Positions 8,145 through 17,583 of a stretch of DNA of 64,000 nucleotides are shown in pieces. Below the pieces are notes generated by a model. The model was not told the origin of the DNA, made no database searches, and was given only the letters and a program-made list of their open reading frames with translations. Location: the NCBI RefSeq assembly GCF_029537235.1, contig NZ_CP120638.1:1798001-1862000 (forward strand). The letters run 5' to 3'. The stretch comes from Rhizobium sp. 32-5/1. GTDB lineage: Bacteria; Pseudomonadota; Alphaproteobacteria; Rhizobiales; Rhizobiaceae. The position numbers and the translations under genes were made by a program. Numbering within the stretch: the stretch's first letter is position 1; the number at the start of each line of letters is the position of its first letter.

Positions 8145-8858
8145 ATGAAAAATCTCGACCGCCTGCCCACCAAAGCCGATTTCGCCCATGTCACCGACTG
8201 GGTGTTTGATCTCGACAACACGCTCTATCCGCACCACGTCAATCTGTTCTCGCAGATCGACCGGAACATGACGGCCTATGTGGCAGCGCTTCTGACGCTT
8301 GACCCGGTCGAGGCAAAGGTGCTGCAGAAACAGTATTATCGCGATCACGGCACCACGTTGCAGGGCCTGATGCTGCATCATGGCATCGATCCGAATGACT
8401 TTCTCGAAAAGGCCCATGCGATCGACTACGAGGTCGTACCGGCGGACCCGGCGCTGGGCGAAGCGATCAAGACCCTGCCCGGCCGCAAGTTTATCTTCAC
8501 CAATGGCAGTGTCAAACATGCCGAGATGACGGCGCGCCGGCTGGGCATCCTCGATCATTTCGACGACATTTTCGACATCGTGGCTGCCGATTTCGTGCCG
8601 AAACCGGCCGGCGACACCTATGACAAGTTCATGAGCCTGCATCGGGTCGACACAAAACATGCCGCCATGTTCGAGGACCTGCCGCGCAATCTGGTAGTGC
8701 CGAAGGCGCTGGGCATGAAGACGGTGCTGCTGGTGCCACGTAATTTCGAATATGAATTTGCGGAAGCCTGGGAAAAAAGCTCCGACACGGATGAGCAGGC
8801 CGACTTCGTTACCGAAGACCTGACCGGCTTCCTGACACGGCTGCTCCAGGACAAGTGA
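8145..8858 (+). CDS. HAD-family pyrimidine 5'-nucleotidase
   Basis: A 237-residue haloacid dehalogenase-type hydrolase of the SDT1/pyrimidine 5'-nucleotidase group, which dephosphorylates pyrimidine mononucleotides and possibly other small phosphates. Motif I FDLDNTLYP carries the nucleophile and acid/base aspartates, motif II is FTNGS, the motif III lysine lies in FVPKP, and MFEDLPRNL contributes the motif IV acid. The helical cap follows motif I. The start at 8145 (MKNLDRLP) matches family length; a longer frame from 7908 overlaps the methyltransferase gene in another phase and is not coding. No clear terminator follows. Confidence 0.88.
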   Translation: MKNLDRLPTKADFAHVTDWVFDLDNTLYPHHVNLFSQIDRNMTAYVAALLTLDPVEAKVLQKQYYRDHGTTLQGLMLHHGIDPNDFLEKAHAIDYEVVPADPALGEAIKTLPGRKFIFTNGSVKHAEMTARRLGILDHFDDIFDIVAADFVPKPAGDTYDKFMSLHRVDTKHAAMFEDLPRNLVVPKALGMKTVLLVPRNFEYEFAEAWEKSSDTDEQADFVTEDLTGFLTRLLQDK

Positions 8859-9004
8859 AGGCAACATCCGGATACATCAGGCACAGTTTCGCCATCAAAA
8901 AACCCTTTAAGGTCAAAGGTTTAAATTACCAAAATGTAACTGGTCGACGAGGCTGGTTCGCGTATGCTTTCGGTCAGGGATAACGATCACTGAAAGGAAA
9001 CACC

Positions 9005-9526
9005 ATGCAGAAACAGGCTCTCATCCTCGGCTTCATTGCCGCCAGCATCGCCGTCACCGGCTTTTCCGCCTCTTCCTACGCCGCAAAAGGAAAGATGGCT
9101 CCGGAACAGCGCGCCGAAATGATGATCAAGCGGCTGGATACCAACAAGGACGGCAAGGTCTCGCTCGACGAGATGCAGGCACGGGTCTCAACCGTCTTCA
9201 AGACTTTCGACGCAGATAACAATGGCCAGGTATCGCGCGATGAAATCAAGGTTCGCCGCGAGGCCTTCCGCGAAGCCCGCAAGGCCTGGCGCGAAGCGAA
9301 GAACGAAGCTGACGCCGATAAGACCAAGGCGATGGAAGATCTGCGCGAGGCACGCCCGGGCATGTTCCCCGGCATGCGCGGCAAAGGCTTCAAGCGCGCG
9401 GACGCCGACAAGAGCGGTTCGCTCAGCCTGGCCGAAGTTGCTGGTGTCACGGACAAGATGTTCAAGCGCCGCGACAAGAACAGCGATGGCTTCATCGACG
9501 CAGCGGACTTCAAAAAGACGCTGTAA
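9005..9526 (+). CDS. Exported EF-hand protein with four calcium-binding loops
   Basis: A 173-residue protein with a cleavable signal peptide (residues 1-26, ending SYA) and four canonical EF-hand loops starting at about residues 45 (DTNKDGKVSLDE), 69 (DADNNGQVSRDE), 133 (DADKSGSLSLAE) and 157 (DKNSDGFIDAAD). Between loops 2 and 3 is a very charged Arg/Glu/Ala-rich helix. It is probably a periplasmic calcium-binding protein. The role is unknown; EF-hand proteins of this layout are common in rhizobia. It has AAAGGAAACACC before the ATG and stands alone, with a 146-base upstream gap that must hold its promoter. Confidence 0.88.
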   Translation: MQKQALILGFIAASIAVTGFSASSYAAKGKMAPEQRAEMMIKRLDTNKDGKVSLDEMQARVSTVFKTFDADNNGQVSRDEIKVRREAFREARKAWREAKNEADADKTKAMEDLREARPGMFPGMRGKGFKRADADKSGSLSLAEVAGVTDKMFKRRDKNSDGFIDAADFKKTL

Positions 9527-9535
9527 CGGTCGCTC

Positions 9536-9564
9536 ACCCTCTCCGTCTTCAGGGCGGGGAGGGT
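9536..9564 (+). terminator. Hairpin after the EF-hand gene, possible terminator
   Basis: ACCCTCTCCG pairs with CGGGGAGGGT around a nine-base loop (one G-U pair), ten bases after the EF-hand stop. There is no true T-run after it, so termination here is likely but not certain. Confidence 0.4.
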
Positions 9565-9687
9565 TGCTGCTCGCCTCGCAACGACCTAATTTTACAGCAA
9601 GCATCGCCCATCCCCAAAACTGATGACTTGCAAACGTTTTCATCCTGCGACAGGACAAGGGACGAATGGAAACCTGAAAGCCACCCC

Positions 9688-10838
9688 TTGAGCAACGCCC
9701 CGCTTGCCGCCGTAGACATGATCGCCCAGATAAGCGTGGTGCCGACCATTCTCGAGGTGGTCTGCAAGACCACAGGCATGGGCTTTGCGGCGGTGGCGCG
9801 CGTGACGGAAGACCGCTGGATCGCCTGCAGTGTGCGCGACGACATAGCCTTTGGCCTGCAGCCGGGCGGCGAACTCAAGATCGAGACGACGATCTGCAGC
9901 GAAATTCGCGAACACCGGCAGATCGTGGTCGTCGACCATGTCGATGCCGACCCCTCTATGCCAAGCACCATACGCCGGCGTTCTACGGGCTACAGAGCTA
10001 TATTTCCATGCCGATCCTGCTCAAGGATGGCTCATTCTTCGGCACGCTCTGTGCCATCGATACGAAACCACAGAAACTGAATACGCCGGAGACAATCGGC
10101 ATGTTCAAGCTGTTTGCAGAATTGATCGCCTTTCATCTCGACGCGCATCAGCGCCTCGACCAGGAGAGGCAGGCCAGCGAACTTCGCGAGCAGTTCATCG
10201 CCGTGCTCGGCCATGACCTGCGCAATCCTTTGGCTTCGCTCGATGCCGGCACGCGTATGTTGCAGCGCTCGGCTGCGGACGACAAAACGAAATCGGTACT
10301 GACCCTGATGCGCAGCAGCATCTCCCGCATGTCCGGTCTGATCGACAACGTGCTGGATTTTGCCCGCGGCCGGATGGGCGGTGGCTTCGCAATCGAACAC
10401 GCAGATCGCGTGCCGCTGCGTCCGGTCTTGGAACATGTGATCGCGGAGCTGAACATGGCCCATCCGGACCGGCGGATCAGTGCAAACCTGACAGATGCGA
10501 TGGTGCGCTGCGACGAAGGCCGTATCGGCCAGCTGCTGTCCAACCTGCTCTCCAACGCACTGACACACGGTGCCGAAGACGGTGAAATCCGCGTCCGCTC
10601 GGAGATCATCGACGACCATTTCGCACTCTCGGTCTGCAATGCGGGTGACCCGATCCCGCAGGAAAAGATTGCGGAGCTTTTCAAACCGTTCTTCCGGGGC
10701 GAACCGAATTCAGGCCAGCAAGGACTTGGTCTCGGACTTTACATCGTCGCGGAAATCACCAAGGCACATAATGGCACGCTGTCCGTGACCTCGACGCCGG
10801 AAGAAACCTGCTTCACGGTGAAGATCCCTCTTCAGTAA
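9688..10838 (+). CDS. Soluble GAF-domain sensor histidine kinase, frame broken
   Basis: A cytoplasmic two-component sensor without membrane helices, about 383 residues. A GAF domain covers about residues 15-155 (TTGMGFAAVARVTEDRW, then SYISMPILLKDGSFFGTLC). HisKA has the phospho-acceptor in VLGHDLRNPLASL, and HATPase_c has LLSNLLSNALTHG, an N-box, and GLGLGLYI. The GAF domain is split: adding one C to the run 9951-9954 restores ADPLYAKHHTPAFYG and joins the halves. The start is uncertain: I use TTG 9688 (LSNAPLAAV); TTG 9628 and ATG 9718 are in frame too, and an ATG at 9666 behind AGGACAAGGGACG could be the true start if two more bases are missing. No response regulator is adjacent. Confidence 0.8.
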
Positions 10839-10865
10839 AAGGTCACTTACAAATTCTCCGGCGGC

Positions 10866-11249
10866 TCAGGAAGCGGGTCCATTGTGCACGCTCCCGAATT
10901 CGTTCTGCTCTACCATTCCTGGCCAAGCGCAGAGCGCGACGAAGATCACCGGGCTGATAACCGGAATGAACAGGCAAAGGGCGAAGGTGCCGGGATAACC
11001 GATGTCATGCAGGCGCTTGACCGTCAGCAGAAAGGTTGATGCGGTCGATGCGAGCGCGCAGAGGATCAGCCCCAGAGTCCACGCGGCCAGAGCTATATCC
11101 TCGCCCTGATTGGCGAACATGCGGCTGATGACGAAGCCCGTGAGACACAGCCAGAAAAGCCACGCCAGCAGATAGAGCCGGCGGCCGATGCGGCCGGAGG
11201 GGCTGAACAACAGCCAGCCCATGGTCGGCTGTCGCCCCTCCGCGCCCAT
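10866..11249 (-). CDS. DUF805-family inner-membrane protein
   Basis: A 127-residue membrane protein of the DUF805 family, unknown function. It starts with MGAEGRQPTMGWLLFSPSGR, then the typical GRIGRRLYLLAWL segment, four hydrophobic helices and the conserved VKRLHDIGYPG motif between helices. The start at 11249 is only four bases after the dapD stop, indicating co-transcription with dapD; an in-frame ATG at 11222 is the alternative. The longer frame up to 11420 would overlap dapD and is not used. Confidence 0.82.
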   Translation of the reverse strand: MGAEGRQPTMGWLLFSPSGRIGRRLYLLAWLFWLCLTGFVISRMFANQGEDIALAAWTLGLILCALASTASTFLLTVKRLHDIGYPGTFALCLFIPVISPVIFVALCAWPGMVEQNEFGSVHNGPAS

Positions 11250-11253
11250 CACA

Positions 11254-12111
11254 TTAATCCCGCAGAAGTTCGTTGATGCCAGTCTTGGAGCGGGTCTTTT
11301 CATCGACGCGCTTGACGATGACGGCGCAGTAAAGGTTCGGAGCAACGACTCCGTTCGGCATAACCGCGCCAGAGCCCATCGAGCCGGCAACGACAACGGA
11401 ATAGGGCGGCACTTCGCCATAGGTCACTTCGCCCGTGGCACGATCGACGATCTTGGTCGATTTACCAATGAACACGCCCATGCCGAGAACAGAGCCTTCG
11501 CGCACGATGCAGCCTTCGACCACCTCGGAGCGCGCGCCGATGAAGCAATTGTCCTCGATGATCGTCGGGCCGGCCTGCATCGGTTCCAGAACGCCGCCGA
11601 TGCCGACGCCGCCGGACAGGTGCACGTGTTTGCCGATCTGCGCGCAGGAGCCGACCGTCGCCCAGGTATCGACCATCGTGCCCTCACCAACATAGGCGCC
11701 GAGATTGACAAAGGACGGCATCAGGATGGCATTCGGCGCGATATAGGCCGAGCGACGGACGACCGCGTTCGGCACGGCACGGAAACCGGCTTCGCGGAAC
11801 TGGTTCTCACCCCAGCCTTCGAACTTGGAGGGAACCTTGTCCCACCAGGTCGACTGACTAGGCCCACCCTTGACGACTTCCATGTCATTCAGGCGGAACG
11901 ACAGGAGCACCGCCTTCTTCAGCCACTGATTGACGGTCCAGTTGCCATCCGCGCCCTTTTCGGCGACGCGAACCTTGCCCCCGTCGAGCAGCGTCAGGGC
12001 AGTTTCGACCGCATCGCGAATCTCGCCTTTTGTATGGATGGTGACGCTGTCGCGGTTGTCGAAAGCCGCATCGATGGTCTGCGAAAGAGAGGCGAGATCG
12101 TGGGTCGTCAT
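11254..12111 (-). CDS. dapD: 2,3,4,5-tetrahydropyridine-2,6-dicarboxylate N-succinyltransferase (DapD)
   Basis: Succinylase step of the diaminopimelate/lysine pathway: transfers succinyl from succinyl-CoA to tetrahydrodipicolinate. 285 residues, normal for the family. An N-terminal helical part ([12 protein letters not shown]) is followed by a left-handed beta-helix of imperfect hexapeptide repeats ([40 protein letters not shown]) that forms the trimeric active site. dapE, a later step in the same pathway, is 1.2 kb away on the opposite strand, with a LOG-family gene between. The DUF805 gene follows four bases downstream. Confidence 0.96.
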   Translation of the reverse strand: MTTHDLASLSQTIDAAFDNRDSVTIHTKGEIRDAVETALTLLDGGKVRVAEKGADGNWTVNQWLKKAVLLSFRLNDMEVVKGGPSQSTWWDKVPSKFEGWGENQFREAGFRAVPNAVVRRSAYIAPNAILMPSFVNLGAYVGEGTMVDTWATVGSCAQIGKHVHLSGGVGIGGVLEPMQAGPTIIEDNCFIGARSEVVEGCIVREGSVLGMGVFIGKSTKIVDRATGEVTYGEVPPYSVVVAGSMGSGAVMPNGVVAPNLYCAVIVKRVDEKTRSKTGINELLRD

Positions 12112-12144
12112 CGGAATTCCTTAAACTTCGGCGTTTATCGTCAA

Positions 12145-12190
12145 ATGCTCTAGAGCATGATCCCGAAAAATTGAAGAGATTTTCGGTTCC
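12145..12190. repeat. Short palindromic intergenic repeat upstream of dapD
   Basis: ATGCTCTAGAGCAT (12145-12158) is a perfect 14-base palindrome, followed at once by a hairpin in which CCGAAAA pairs with TTTTCGG. The string AGAGCATGATCCCGAAAA is a recurring intergenic element in rhizobial genomes, to my knowledge. The rest of the 207-base gap between dapD and the LOG-family gene shows no gene. Confidence 0.55.
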
Positions 12191-12318
12191 GGTCAGCCGC
12201 TCGGACACCGTCGTGTCACAGGCCGCCATCAGATGATGATATCTGTTGCATCTTGTGGAGAGGAAAAGAGCATCCGGCAGCGATGATCATCTGCCGGATT
12301 GCGTCAGGGAAATGAAAT

Positions 12319-13218
12319 ATGGCACGAATGAAAAAGCGGAATCTGCGGCGCAAGGATGGGGTCTGGGACCCGCTGGCCGACAGTGCCCATGACCGTCACC
12401 GCGCGGCGGGCGTTCCGCAAACCCCGCAATCCATGTCGCCGGCCTATCGGCTTGCCTATGCCGACGACGACTTCCTCTGCCGTGAGGAACTGCGCCCGGT
12501 GCGGCTGCAGCTGGAACTGCTGAAGACCGAAATGATCCTTGCCGAGCGCGGCATCAAATCCACCATCGTCCTGTTTGGCGGTGCGCGCATTCCCGAGCCG
12601 GGTGGCGACGCCTGGGCGGCGAAAAACGAGACGCAGCGTCAGAACCTGACTGCGGCTTCCGTCTATTACGACGAAGCGCGCAAATTCGCCCAGCTCTGCT
12701 CGCTGCATTCGGCGCAGTCCGATCACAAGGAGTTCGTCATCGTCACCGGCGGCGGGCCAGGCGTGATGGAAGCCGGCAACCGTGGGGCCGCGGAAGTCGA
12801 TGCCCCTTCGATCGGCCTCAACATCGTGCTGCCGCACGAGCAGGCGCCGAACCGCTACGTGACGCCTGAGCTTTCCTTCAACTTCCACTATTTCGCGATC
12901 CGCAAGATGCACTTTCTGTTGCGGGCCAAAGCCGTCGTGGTTTTTCCAGGCGGATTCGGAACGCTCGACGAGTTGTTCGAAACGATCACCCTGATGCAGA
13001 CCGGCCGCATGGCGCTGGTGCCGCTCATCCTGTTCGGCGAAAAATTCTGGCGCACCATCGTCAATTTCGAGGCGCTGGCGGAATTTGGAACGATCGCGCC
13101 TGACGACCTCAACCTTATCAAGTTCGTCGAAACTGCGGATCAAGCGTGGGATATCATCTCGAAATTCTATGCGACCGTCGATCCGGCCAGCGTGCCGGTC
13201 GCTTCCGGCAAGCGGTAG
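12319..13218 (+). CDS. LOG-family (TIGR00730) protein
   Basis: A 299-residue member of the LOG/lysine decarboxylase-like Rossmann family. Related proteins are cytokinin-activating phosphoribohydrolases or nucleotide 5'-monophosphate nucleosidases such as PpnN. The hallmark motifs are GGGPGVMEAGNRGA and PGGFGTLDELFE, which form the nucleotide-binding site. It is longer than plant LOG because of an N-terminal helical extension (about 70 residues) before STIVLFGGARIP. The start at 12319 follows AGGGAAATGAAAT. The function here is probably nucleotide turnover; cytokinin production is possible but not shown. It stands between the dap genes without pathway connection. Confidence 0.85.
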   Translation: MARMKKRNLRRKDGVWDPLADSAHDRHRAAGVPQTPQSMSPAYRLAYADDDFLCREELRPVRLQLELLKTEMILAERGIKSTIVLFGGARIPEPGGDAWAAKNETQRQNLTAASVYYDEARKFAQLCSLHSAQSDHKEFVIVTGGGPGVMEAGNRGAAEVDAPSIGLNIVLPHEQAPNRYVTPELSFNFHYFAIRKMHFLLRAKAVVVFPGGFGTLDELFETITLMQTGRMALVPLILFGEKFWRTIVNFEALAEFGTIAPDDLNLIKFVETADQAWDIISKFYATVDPASVPVASGKR

Positions 13219-13327
13219 ACAGGACTGGAACCGGGCAGGCAACATCCCTGCCCGGTACTCATTTCGCTTCGCCATGCCCCGGTGACAGCCTTCTCGGGAT
13301 CGGCTAAACCATGCGCCGAAGACAAAC

Positions 13328-14536
13328 ATGGCATCCGCTTTCATGACCCCCACCGATCCGATCGCCAATCTCGCCACGCTGATCCGCTGCCCCTCTGTCA
13401 CGCCTGCCGAAGGCGGTGCGCTTTCTGCCTTGGAGGCCATGCTGGCGCCGCTCGGCTTTGCCTGCGAACGCGTCACGGCAACGGAGCCTGGCACCCCGGA
13501 TATCGAAAATCTCTATGCCCGGCTCGGCACGCAAGGACCACACCTGATGTTTGCCGGCCATACCGACGTCGTCCCTGTTGGCGATGAGGCTGCATGGACG
13601 CATGGGCCGTTTTCGGCAGAGATTGCCGATGGCCAGATGTATGGTCGCGGCGCCGTCGACATGAAGGGCGGCATTGCCTGCTTTGCGGCGGCCGTCGCAC
13701 GATACATCGAAAAGCATGGGCCGCCGAAGGGCTCCATCTCGTTTCTGATAACCGGCGACGAGGAAGGCCCGGCGATCAACGGCACCACCAAGCTGCTCGA
13801 ATGGGCCGCCGCCAAAGGCGAGCGCTGGGATGCCTGCGTCGTCGGCGAACCGACCAATCCCGACGCGCTCGGAGACATGATCAAGATCGGCCGACGAGGC
13901 TCACTCTCCGGAACGATCACCGTACAGGGCACGCAGGGCCATGCAGCCTATCCGCATCTGGCCGATAGCCCCGTGCGCGGCATTCTGCAATTGACCCAGG
14001 CGCTGATGGATCCGCCCTTCGACACGGGCACCCATGATTTCCAGCCCTCCAATCTCGAAGTGACGACGATCGACGTCGGCAATCCGGCCGTGAATGTCAT
14101 TCCGGCCCGCGCCACCGCACGCTTCAACATCCGCTTCAACGACACCTGGAGCGCCGAGAGCCTGAAGGCGGAGATCATTGCCCGCCTCGACCGCGCGGCA
14201 GCCGACGGAAATCTGCGGCCGGGGCGTTCGCCGGTGGCCTATGATCTCGTCTGGAGCGAGCGACCGAGCCATGTCTTCCTCACCCGCAATAACGGGCTGA
14301 TTTCCTCGCTCTCCGGCGCGATCTCCGCGGTGACCGGCCGCGAGCCGAAACTCTCGACAACAGGCGGAACGTCCGACGCCCGCTTTATCAAGGACTATTG
14401 CCCTGTCGTTGAATTCGGGCTTGTCGGCCAGACCATGCACATGGTCGATGAACGCGTTGCGATCGCGGACCTGGAGACACTGACCGCGATCTACGAAACC
14501 TTCCTCGAACGCTGGTTCGGCAATGCCGCAGCTTGA
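13328..14536 (+). CDS. dapE: Succinyl-diaminopimelate desuccinylase (DapE)
   Basis: Releases succinate from N-succinyl-L,L-diaminopimelate in lysine and peptidoglycan precursor synthesis. An M20 zinc peptidase-fold enzyme of 402 residues. Metal-binding signatures are [20 protein letters not shown] and [11 protein letters not shown], with a dimerisation domain in the middle ([15 protein letters not shown]) and MVDERV near the C-terminus. The start could be 13328 or ATG 13343 ([10 protein letters not shown]); the latter matches related proteins better, and neither has a strong ribosome-binding site. Its 3' end overlaps the next membrane-protein gene by 14 bases, so the two are translated from one message. 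Confidence 0.95.
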   Translation: MASAFMTPTDPIANLATLIRCPSVTPAEGGALSALEAMLAPLGFACERVTATEPGTPDIENLYARLGTQGPHLMFAGHTDVVPVGDEAAWTHGPFSAEIADGQMYGRGAVDMKGGIACFAAAVARYIEKHGPPKGSISFLITGDEEGPAINGTTKLLEWAAAKGERWDACVVGEPTNPDALGDMIKIGRRGSLSGTITVQGTQGHAAYPHLADSPVRGILQLTQALMDPPFDTGTHDFQPSNLEVTTIDVGNPAVNVIPARATARFNIRFNDTWSAESLKAEIIARLDRAAADGNLRPGRSPVAYDLVWSERPSHVFLTRNNGLISSLSGAISAVTGREPKLSTTGGTSDARFIKDYCPVVEFGLVGQTMHMVDERVAIADLETLTAIYETFLERWFGNAAA

Positions 14537-15118
14537 GGAAATCAGCATCTACCTGAAGGGTCTCTGGCTGCTCGTTTCGGGCAAGCCGGAAGGTCTGGGC
14601 TGGCTGGATCTCAGCGCCAACGGCGTGTGGCGATCGTTTGCGGCGATCCTCTGGTGCCTGCCGGCCATGGCCGTCAGCTGGGGGCTTGGCGGCTGTTTTA
14701 TCTTAGCAACATGCCGCCGGTCACCGAGACTGGCATTCTGTTCATCGCCAAGCTGTTCGTGATCGATATCGTCGCCTGGATATTCCCGCTGATGCTCATT
14801 GCCATCCTGGCAAAGCCGCTCAGCTATGACGGCGAGCTTGCGGCCATCATCGTTTCCAGCAACTGGCTGTCGGTACCGATCTTCTACGCCATGGCCGTAC
14901 CAGCGGCGATCCGGCTCGTTGTGCCTGAGAGCGACGGGTTGACCGGGCTCTTGTCGCTGCTCTTCCTGATCACCGTTTTTGCCGTGATCTTCCGCCTGAT
15001 GAAGACCATCACCAACAACCAGGTCCTGCTGGCCTCAGCGCTGACGCTGATGTTCATCCTGCCGTCCTTCATGATCGGCGAGAGGCTGCAGACCTATTTC
15101 GGCCTGATGCCGGGCTGA
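14523..15118 (+). CDS. Small inner-membrane protein overlapping dapE, frame broken
   Basis: An uncharacterised membrane protein of about 198 residues with roughly five hydrophobic segments ([47 protein letters not shown]). I do not recognise a named function. Two frames must be joined: adding one G to the run 14680-14684 restores [14 protein letters not shown] and makes the whole region one frame. The ATG at 14523 lies inside the end of dapE, so translation is probably coupled. It converges with truA, 13 bases apart. Confidence 0.7.
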
Positions 15119-15131
15119 TCACGCCCGCACC

Positions 15132-15875
15132 TCAATAGTCAACCTGCATGAAATAAAGCCCTTCCGGCGGCGCCACCGGGCCGCAGGCCTTGCGGTCTTT
15201 GGCCTCCAGCGCTGCACTGACATCATCCGGCGACCACCTGCCATCGCCCACCATTTTCAGCGTGCCGGCGAAGGACCGGATCTGGTTGTGGAGAAAACTC
15301 TGCGCCGTGGCGCGGATTTCGATCAGGTCGTCTTTCCGGGTGACATCCAGCCTGTCGAGCGTGCGGACCGGGCTGTTTGCCTGGCAATGAACAGAGCGGA
15401 ACGTCGTGAAATCATGGCGGCCGACCAGCCTTTGCGCCGCGGCGTGCATGGCATCGTGATCCAGAGGCTTGGACACCCACCAGGCCTGCTTCGCCTCGAT
15501 TGCCAAAGGCGAGGGCCGAGAAATGATCCGGTAAAGATAATGCCGGCGCAAAGCCGAGAAACGGGCATCGAATTCGACCGGCACCTCTGCCGCGTCCAGC
15601 ACCGAGATTCTCTCCCGTGCTTGCCCGAGATAAGCGTTCAACGCATTGCGCAAGGTATGGGCGGGCCATTGCCGCGTCAGATCGACATGGGCGACCTGGC
15701 CGCGCGCATGAACACCTGAATCGGTCCGCCCGGCACCGCGGATCAAGGCTGGCTCCTGTGTCAGTTTCAGGATTGCCTGCTCGACCGCGCCCTGGACGGA
15801 ATGACCGTTCTCCTGCCGCTGCCAGCCGACATAATTGGAGCCGTCATATTCGATCGTCATGCGAAAGCGTGGCAT
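15132..15875 (-). CDS. truA: tRNA pseudouridine(38-40) synthase TruA
   Basis: Makes pseudouridine at positions 38-40 in the anticodon arm. 247 residues from the start at 15875 ([19 protein letters not shown]). The catalytic aspartate lies in [15 protein letters not shown], with the RYLYRI-like segment RRHYLYRI and the C-terminal [14 protein letters not shown]. The start ATG shares its first A with the last base of the fmt stop once the fmt frame is repaired (TGATG), showing an fmt-truA operon with coupled translation. The longer frame to 15992 runs into fmt and is not used. Confidence 0.95.
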   Translation of the reverse strand: MPRFRMTIEYDGSNYVGWQRQENGHSVQGAVEQAILKLTQEPALIRGAGRTDSGVHARGQVAHVDLTRQWPAHTLRNALNAYLGQARERISVLDAAEVPVEFDARFSALRRHYLYRIISRPSPLAIEAKQAWWVSKPLDHDAMHAAAQRLVGRHDFTTFRSVHCQANSPVRTLDRLDVTRKDDLIEIRATAQSFLHNQIRSFAGTLKMVGDGRWSPDDVSAALEAKDRKACGPVAPPEGLYFMQVDY

Positions 15876-16809
15876 CAGATGAGCCTTGTGCCTAATGGAA
15901 TCAGGCTGCCGCGCAGGAATTCGACCGCAGGCAGGGGTTTGCCGCCGGCTTTCTGCAGCCGGGTCAGCCGCACAGCCCCTCCCCGCACGCAATCGTCAGA
16001 TCGTCCGAAAGCACGGTGCCGGGGTTACCCCCACCATCAGCAAGAGCGCTCTGCAGCACCTTCACGCGTTCCAGCCTGCCGCCGATCTCCGTTTCGAACC
16101 AGGCACCCGGAAACGGCGACAGGCCACGGATGTGATTGTGCACGTCGCGCGCTGCCTGCGAAAAATCGATGCGGGTTTCCGCCTTGCTGATCTTGGCGGC
16201 ATAGAGCACGCCATCTTCGGCCTGCGGGACAAGCGGCAGATCGCCGCCGTCGAGCTTCTCCATCGCTTCCGTCATCAGGCCTGCACCCGCGAGCATTAGG
16301 CGGTCATGCAATTCGCCGGCCGTCATCTCCGGGTCTACAGCGACGATTTTCGTCAAGGCAACCGGGCCGGTATCCAGCCCCTTGTCCATGCGCATCACCA
16401 TCATGCCGGTCTCAGGGTCGCCGGCCATGATTGCCCGCTGGATCGGGGCGGCGCCGCGCCAGCGCGGCAGAAGCGAGGCATGGCCGTTGTAGCAGCCCTG
16501 CCGGGTGCCGTTCAGAATTTCCTCGGGCAGCAGGAGGCCATAGGCGACGACAACGGCGACATCCGCATCGAAATCTTTAAATGTCTGGCGATCGGCAGCG
16601 TCCTTGAAATTCGACGGCGTCAGCACGGGGATGCCAAGGATTTCAGCGGCCTGATGGACCGGCGATTTCTGCAACTCAAGGCCCCGCCTGCCGCCCGGAC
16701 GCGGCGGCTGGGAATAGACGGCGACGATCCTGTGGCCCGCCTGCGCCAGCGCCGAAAGCGTCGGCACGGAAAACTCCGGCGTTCCCATGAAGATGATGCG
16801 CAGCGACAC
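15875..16809 (-). CDS. fmt: Methionyl-tRNA formyltransferase (Fmt), frame broken near the 3' end
   Basis: Formylates initiator Met-tRNA with 10-formyltetrahydrofolate. The catalytic Asn/His lie in [17 protein letters not shown] and the conserved Asp in KGLDTGPV; the C-terminal OB-like domain begins near [17 protein letters not shown]. As written the frame stops early at 15964 (GEGLCG). Adding one C to the run 15976-15979 restores [20 protein letters not shown], ending at a TGA at 15877-15875 with 311 residues, the family length. The repaired stop overlaps the truA start by one base. Its usual partner def is 1 kb upstream, separated by a toxin-antitoxin pair. Confidence 0.94.
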
Positions 16810-16832
16810 GGCGGGCGGCCTCCCGTTTTTAA

Positions 16833-17252
16833 TCAGGCCTCTTCAAACGGGTTTACGAGCGCCAAATCAAGCCCCTCGAAGTCTTTTACGTTCCGCGTTG
16901 CCAATGTCGCGCCATGGAAAAGGCAGATGGCGGCGATCATGGCGTCCTTGGTTTCGATGTGGCGTCCCGACTTTTGCCTTTGGGCGGCAATGCGACCATA
17001 GATCGGGGCAGCGCGAGCAGAAAAACTGAGAATGCGGCCTGCAAACTCTTCCTCAATATCGGCGAAAATCTGGGTCAGCGCATCTCGGCGGCGACCCGGA
17101 TCCAGCAACTCCAGACCGAATTGAATTTCCGCAATCGTGATCGATGTCAGAAACACACCTTCCATATCGTAACGATCAAGCCAGCGCAGGATTCTATCAG
17201 TGTGCTGGCGGCCATGGATTTCGGATAGGACATTCGTGTCGAGGACAATCAA
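16833..17252 (-). CDS. PIN-domain toxin, VapC/FitB type
   Basis: Probable endoribonuclease toxin, 139 residues. The PIN acidic residues are visible: Asp in LDTNVLSE, Glu in IAEIQFGLE, Asp in ETKDAMIAA, and the C-terminal [12 protein letters not shown] followed by VNPF as in FitB. The start is a TTG (MIVLDTNV) seven bases after the antitoxin stop, which would keep toxin translation low. It lies 23 bases before fmt on the same strand, so read-through into fmt and truA is possible. The order antitoxin-toxin fits a functional pair; the target is unknown. Confidence 0.9.
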   Translation of the reverse strand: MIVLDTNVLSEIHGRQHTDRILRWLDRYDMEGVFLTSITIAEIQFGLELLDPGRRRDALTQIFADIEEEFAGRILSFSARAAPIYGRIAAQRQKSGRHIETKDAMIAAICLFHGATLATRNVKDFEGLDLALVNPFEEA

Positions 17253-17258
17253 ACTGCG

Positions 17259-17519
17259 TCACTCAAAATTTGGCGGTGAGCGGTCTGACTCCTTGCGGAA
17301 AGCGGCGATCGCCTCCAGCTCTTCAGGCGAAAAGCTCTGATCGCCAACGATCGCGCGCAAACGACTTCCCGCAGTTTGCGGTTGGTGCGGCTCCAGGCTA
17401 AGCGCCACCCTTATGCTTGCGATCGCCTCTTCGGAGAGACTGCGGCCGTTTTTACGTGCGCTTTTTTGTAGTTCTACCTTCAGGGCATCATCGACGCCTC
17501 GCAACAACAGATCACCCAT
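17259..17519 (-). CDS. Ribbon-helix-helix antitoxin, VapB/FitA type
   Basis: An 86-residue antitoxin. The N-terminal ribbon-helix-helix (MGDLLLRGVDDALKVELQK, then KNGRSLSEEAIASIRVAL) binds DNA, and the C-terminal tail (SFSPEELEAIAAFRKESDRS) would bind and neutralise the PIN toxin. The start at 17519 has GGAGG five bases upstream; a GTG at 17525 is in frame but too close to that site. A 17-base palindrome lies 15 bases upstream and is a likely operator for autorepression. Confidence 0.85.
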   Translation of the reverse strand: MGDLLLRGVDDALKVELQKSARKNGRSLSEEAIASIRVALSLEPHQPQTAGSRLRAIVGDQSFSPEELEAIAAFRKESDRSPPNFE

Positions 17520-17533
17520 GCGCACCTCCGCAA

Positions 17534-17550
17534 TGATATCAACGATATCA
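17534..17550. promoter_or_regulatory. Palindromic operator of the toxin-antitoxin pair
   Basis: TGATATC-AAC-GATATCA, seven-base perfect arms with a three-base spacer, ends 15 bases before the antitoxin ATG and overlaps a TATGAT-like -10 on the minus strand. Size and place fit binding of a FitA/VapB ribbon-helix-helix protein. It also lies between def and the pair, so binding may affect read-through from def. Confidence 0.65.
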
Positions 17551-17583
17551 TAAGCGCGAAGGGCCGCCTTTTCAATGCAGGTG

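Noticed and set aside
1474..15118. Frame breaks read as real pseudogenes
   Set aside because: Each break is a one-base homopolymer deletion with intact sequence on both sides, including essential genes, so inactivation is unlikely.
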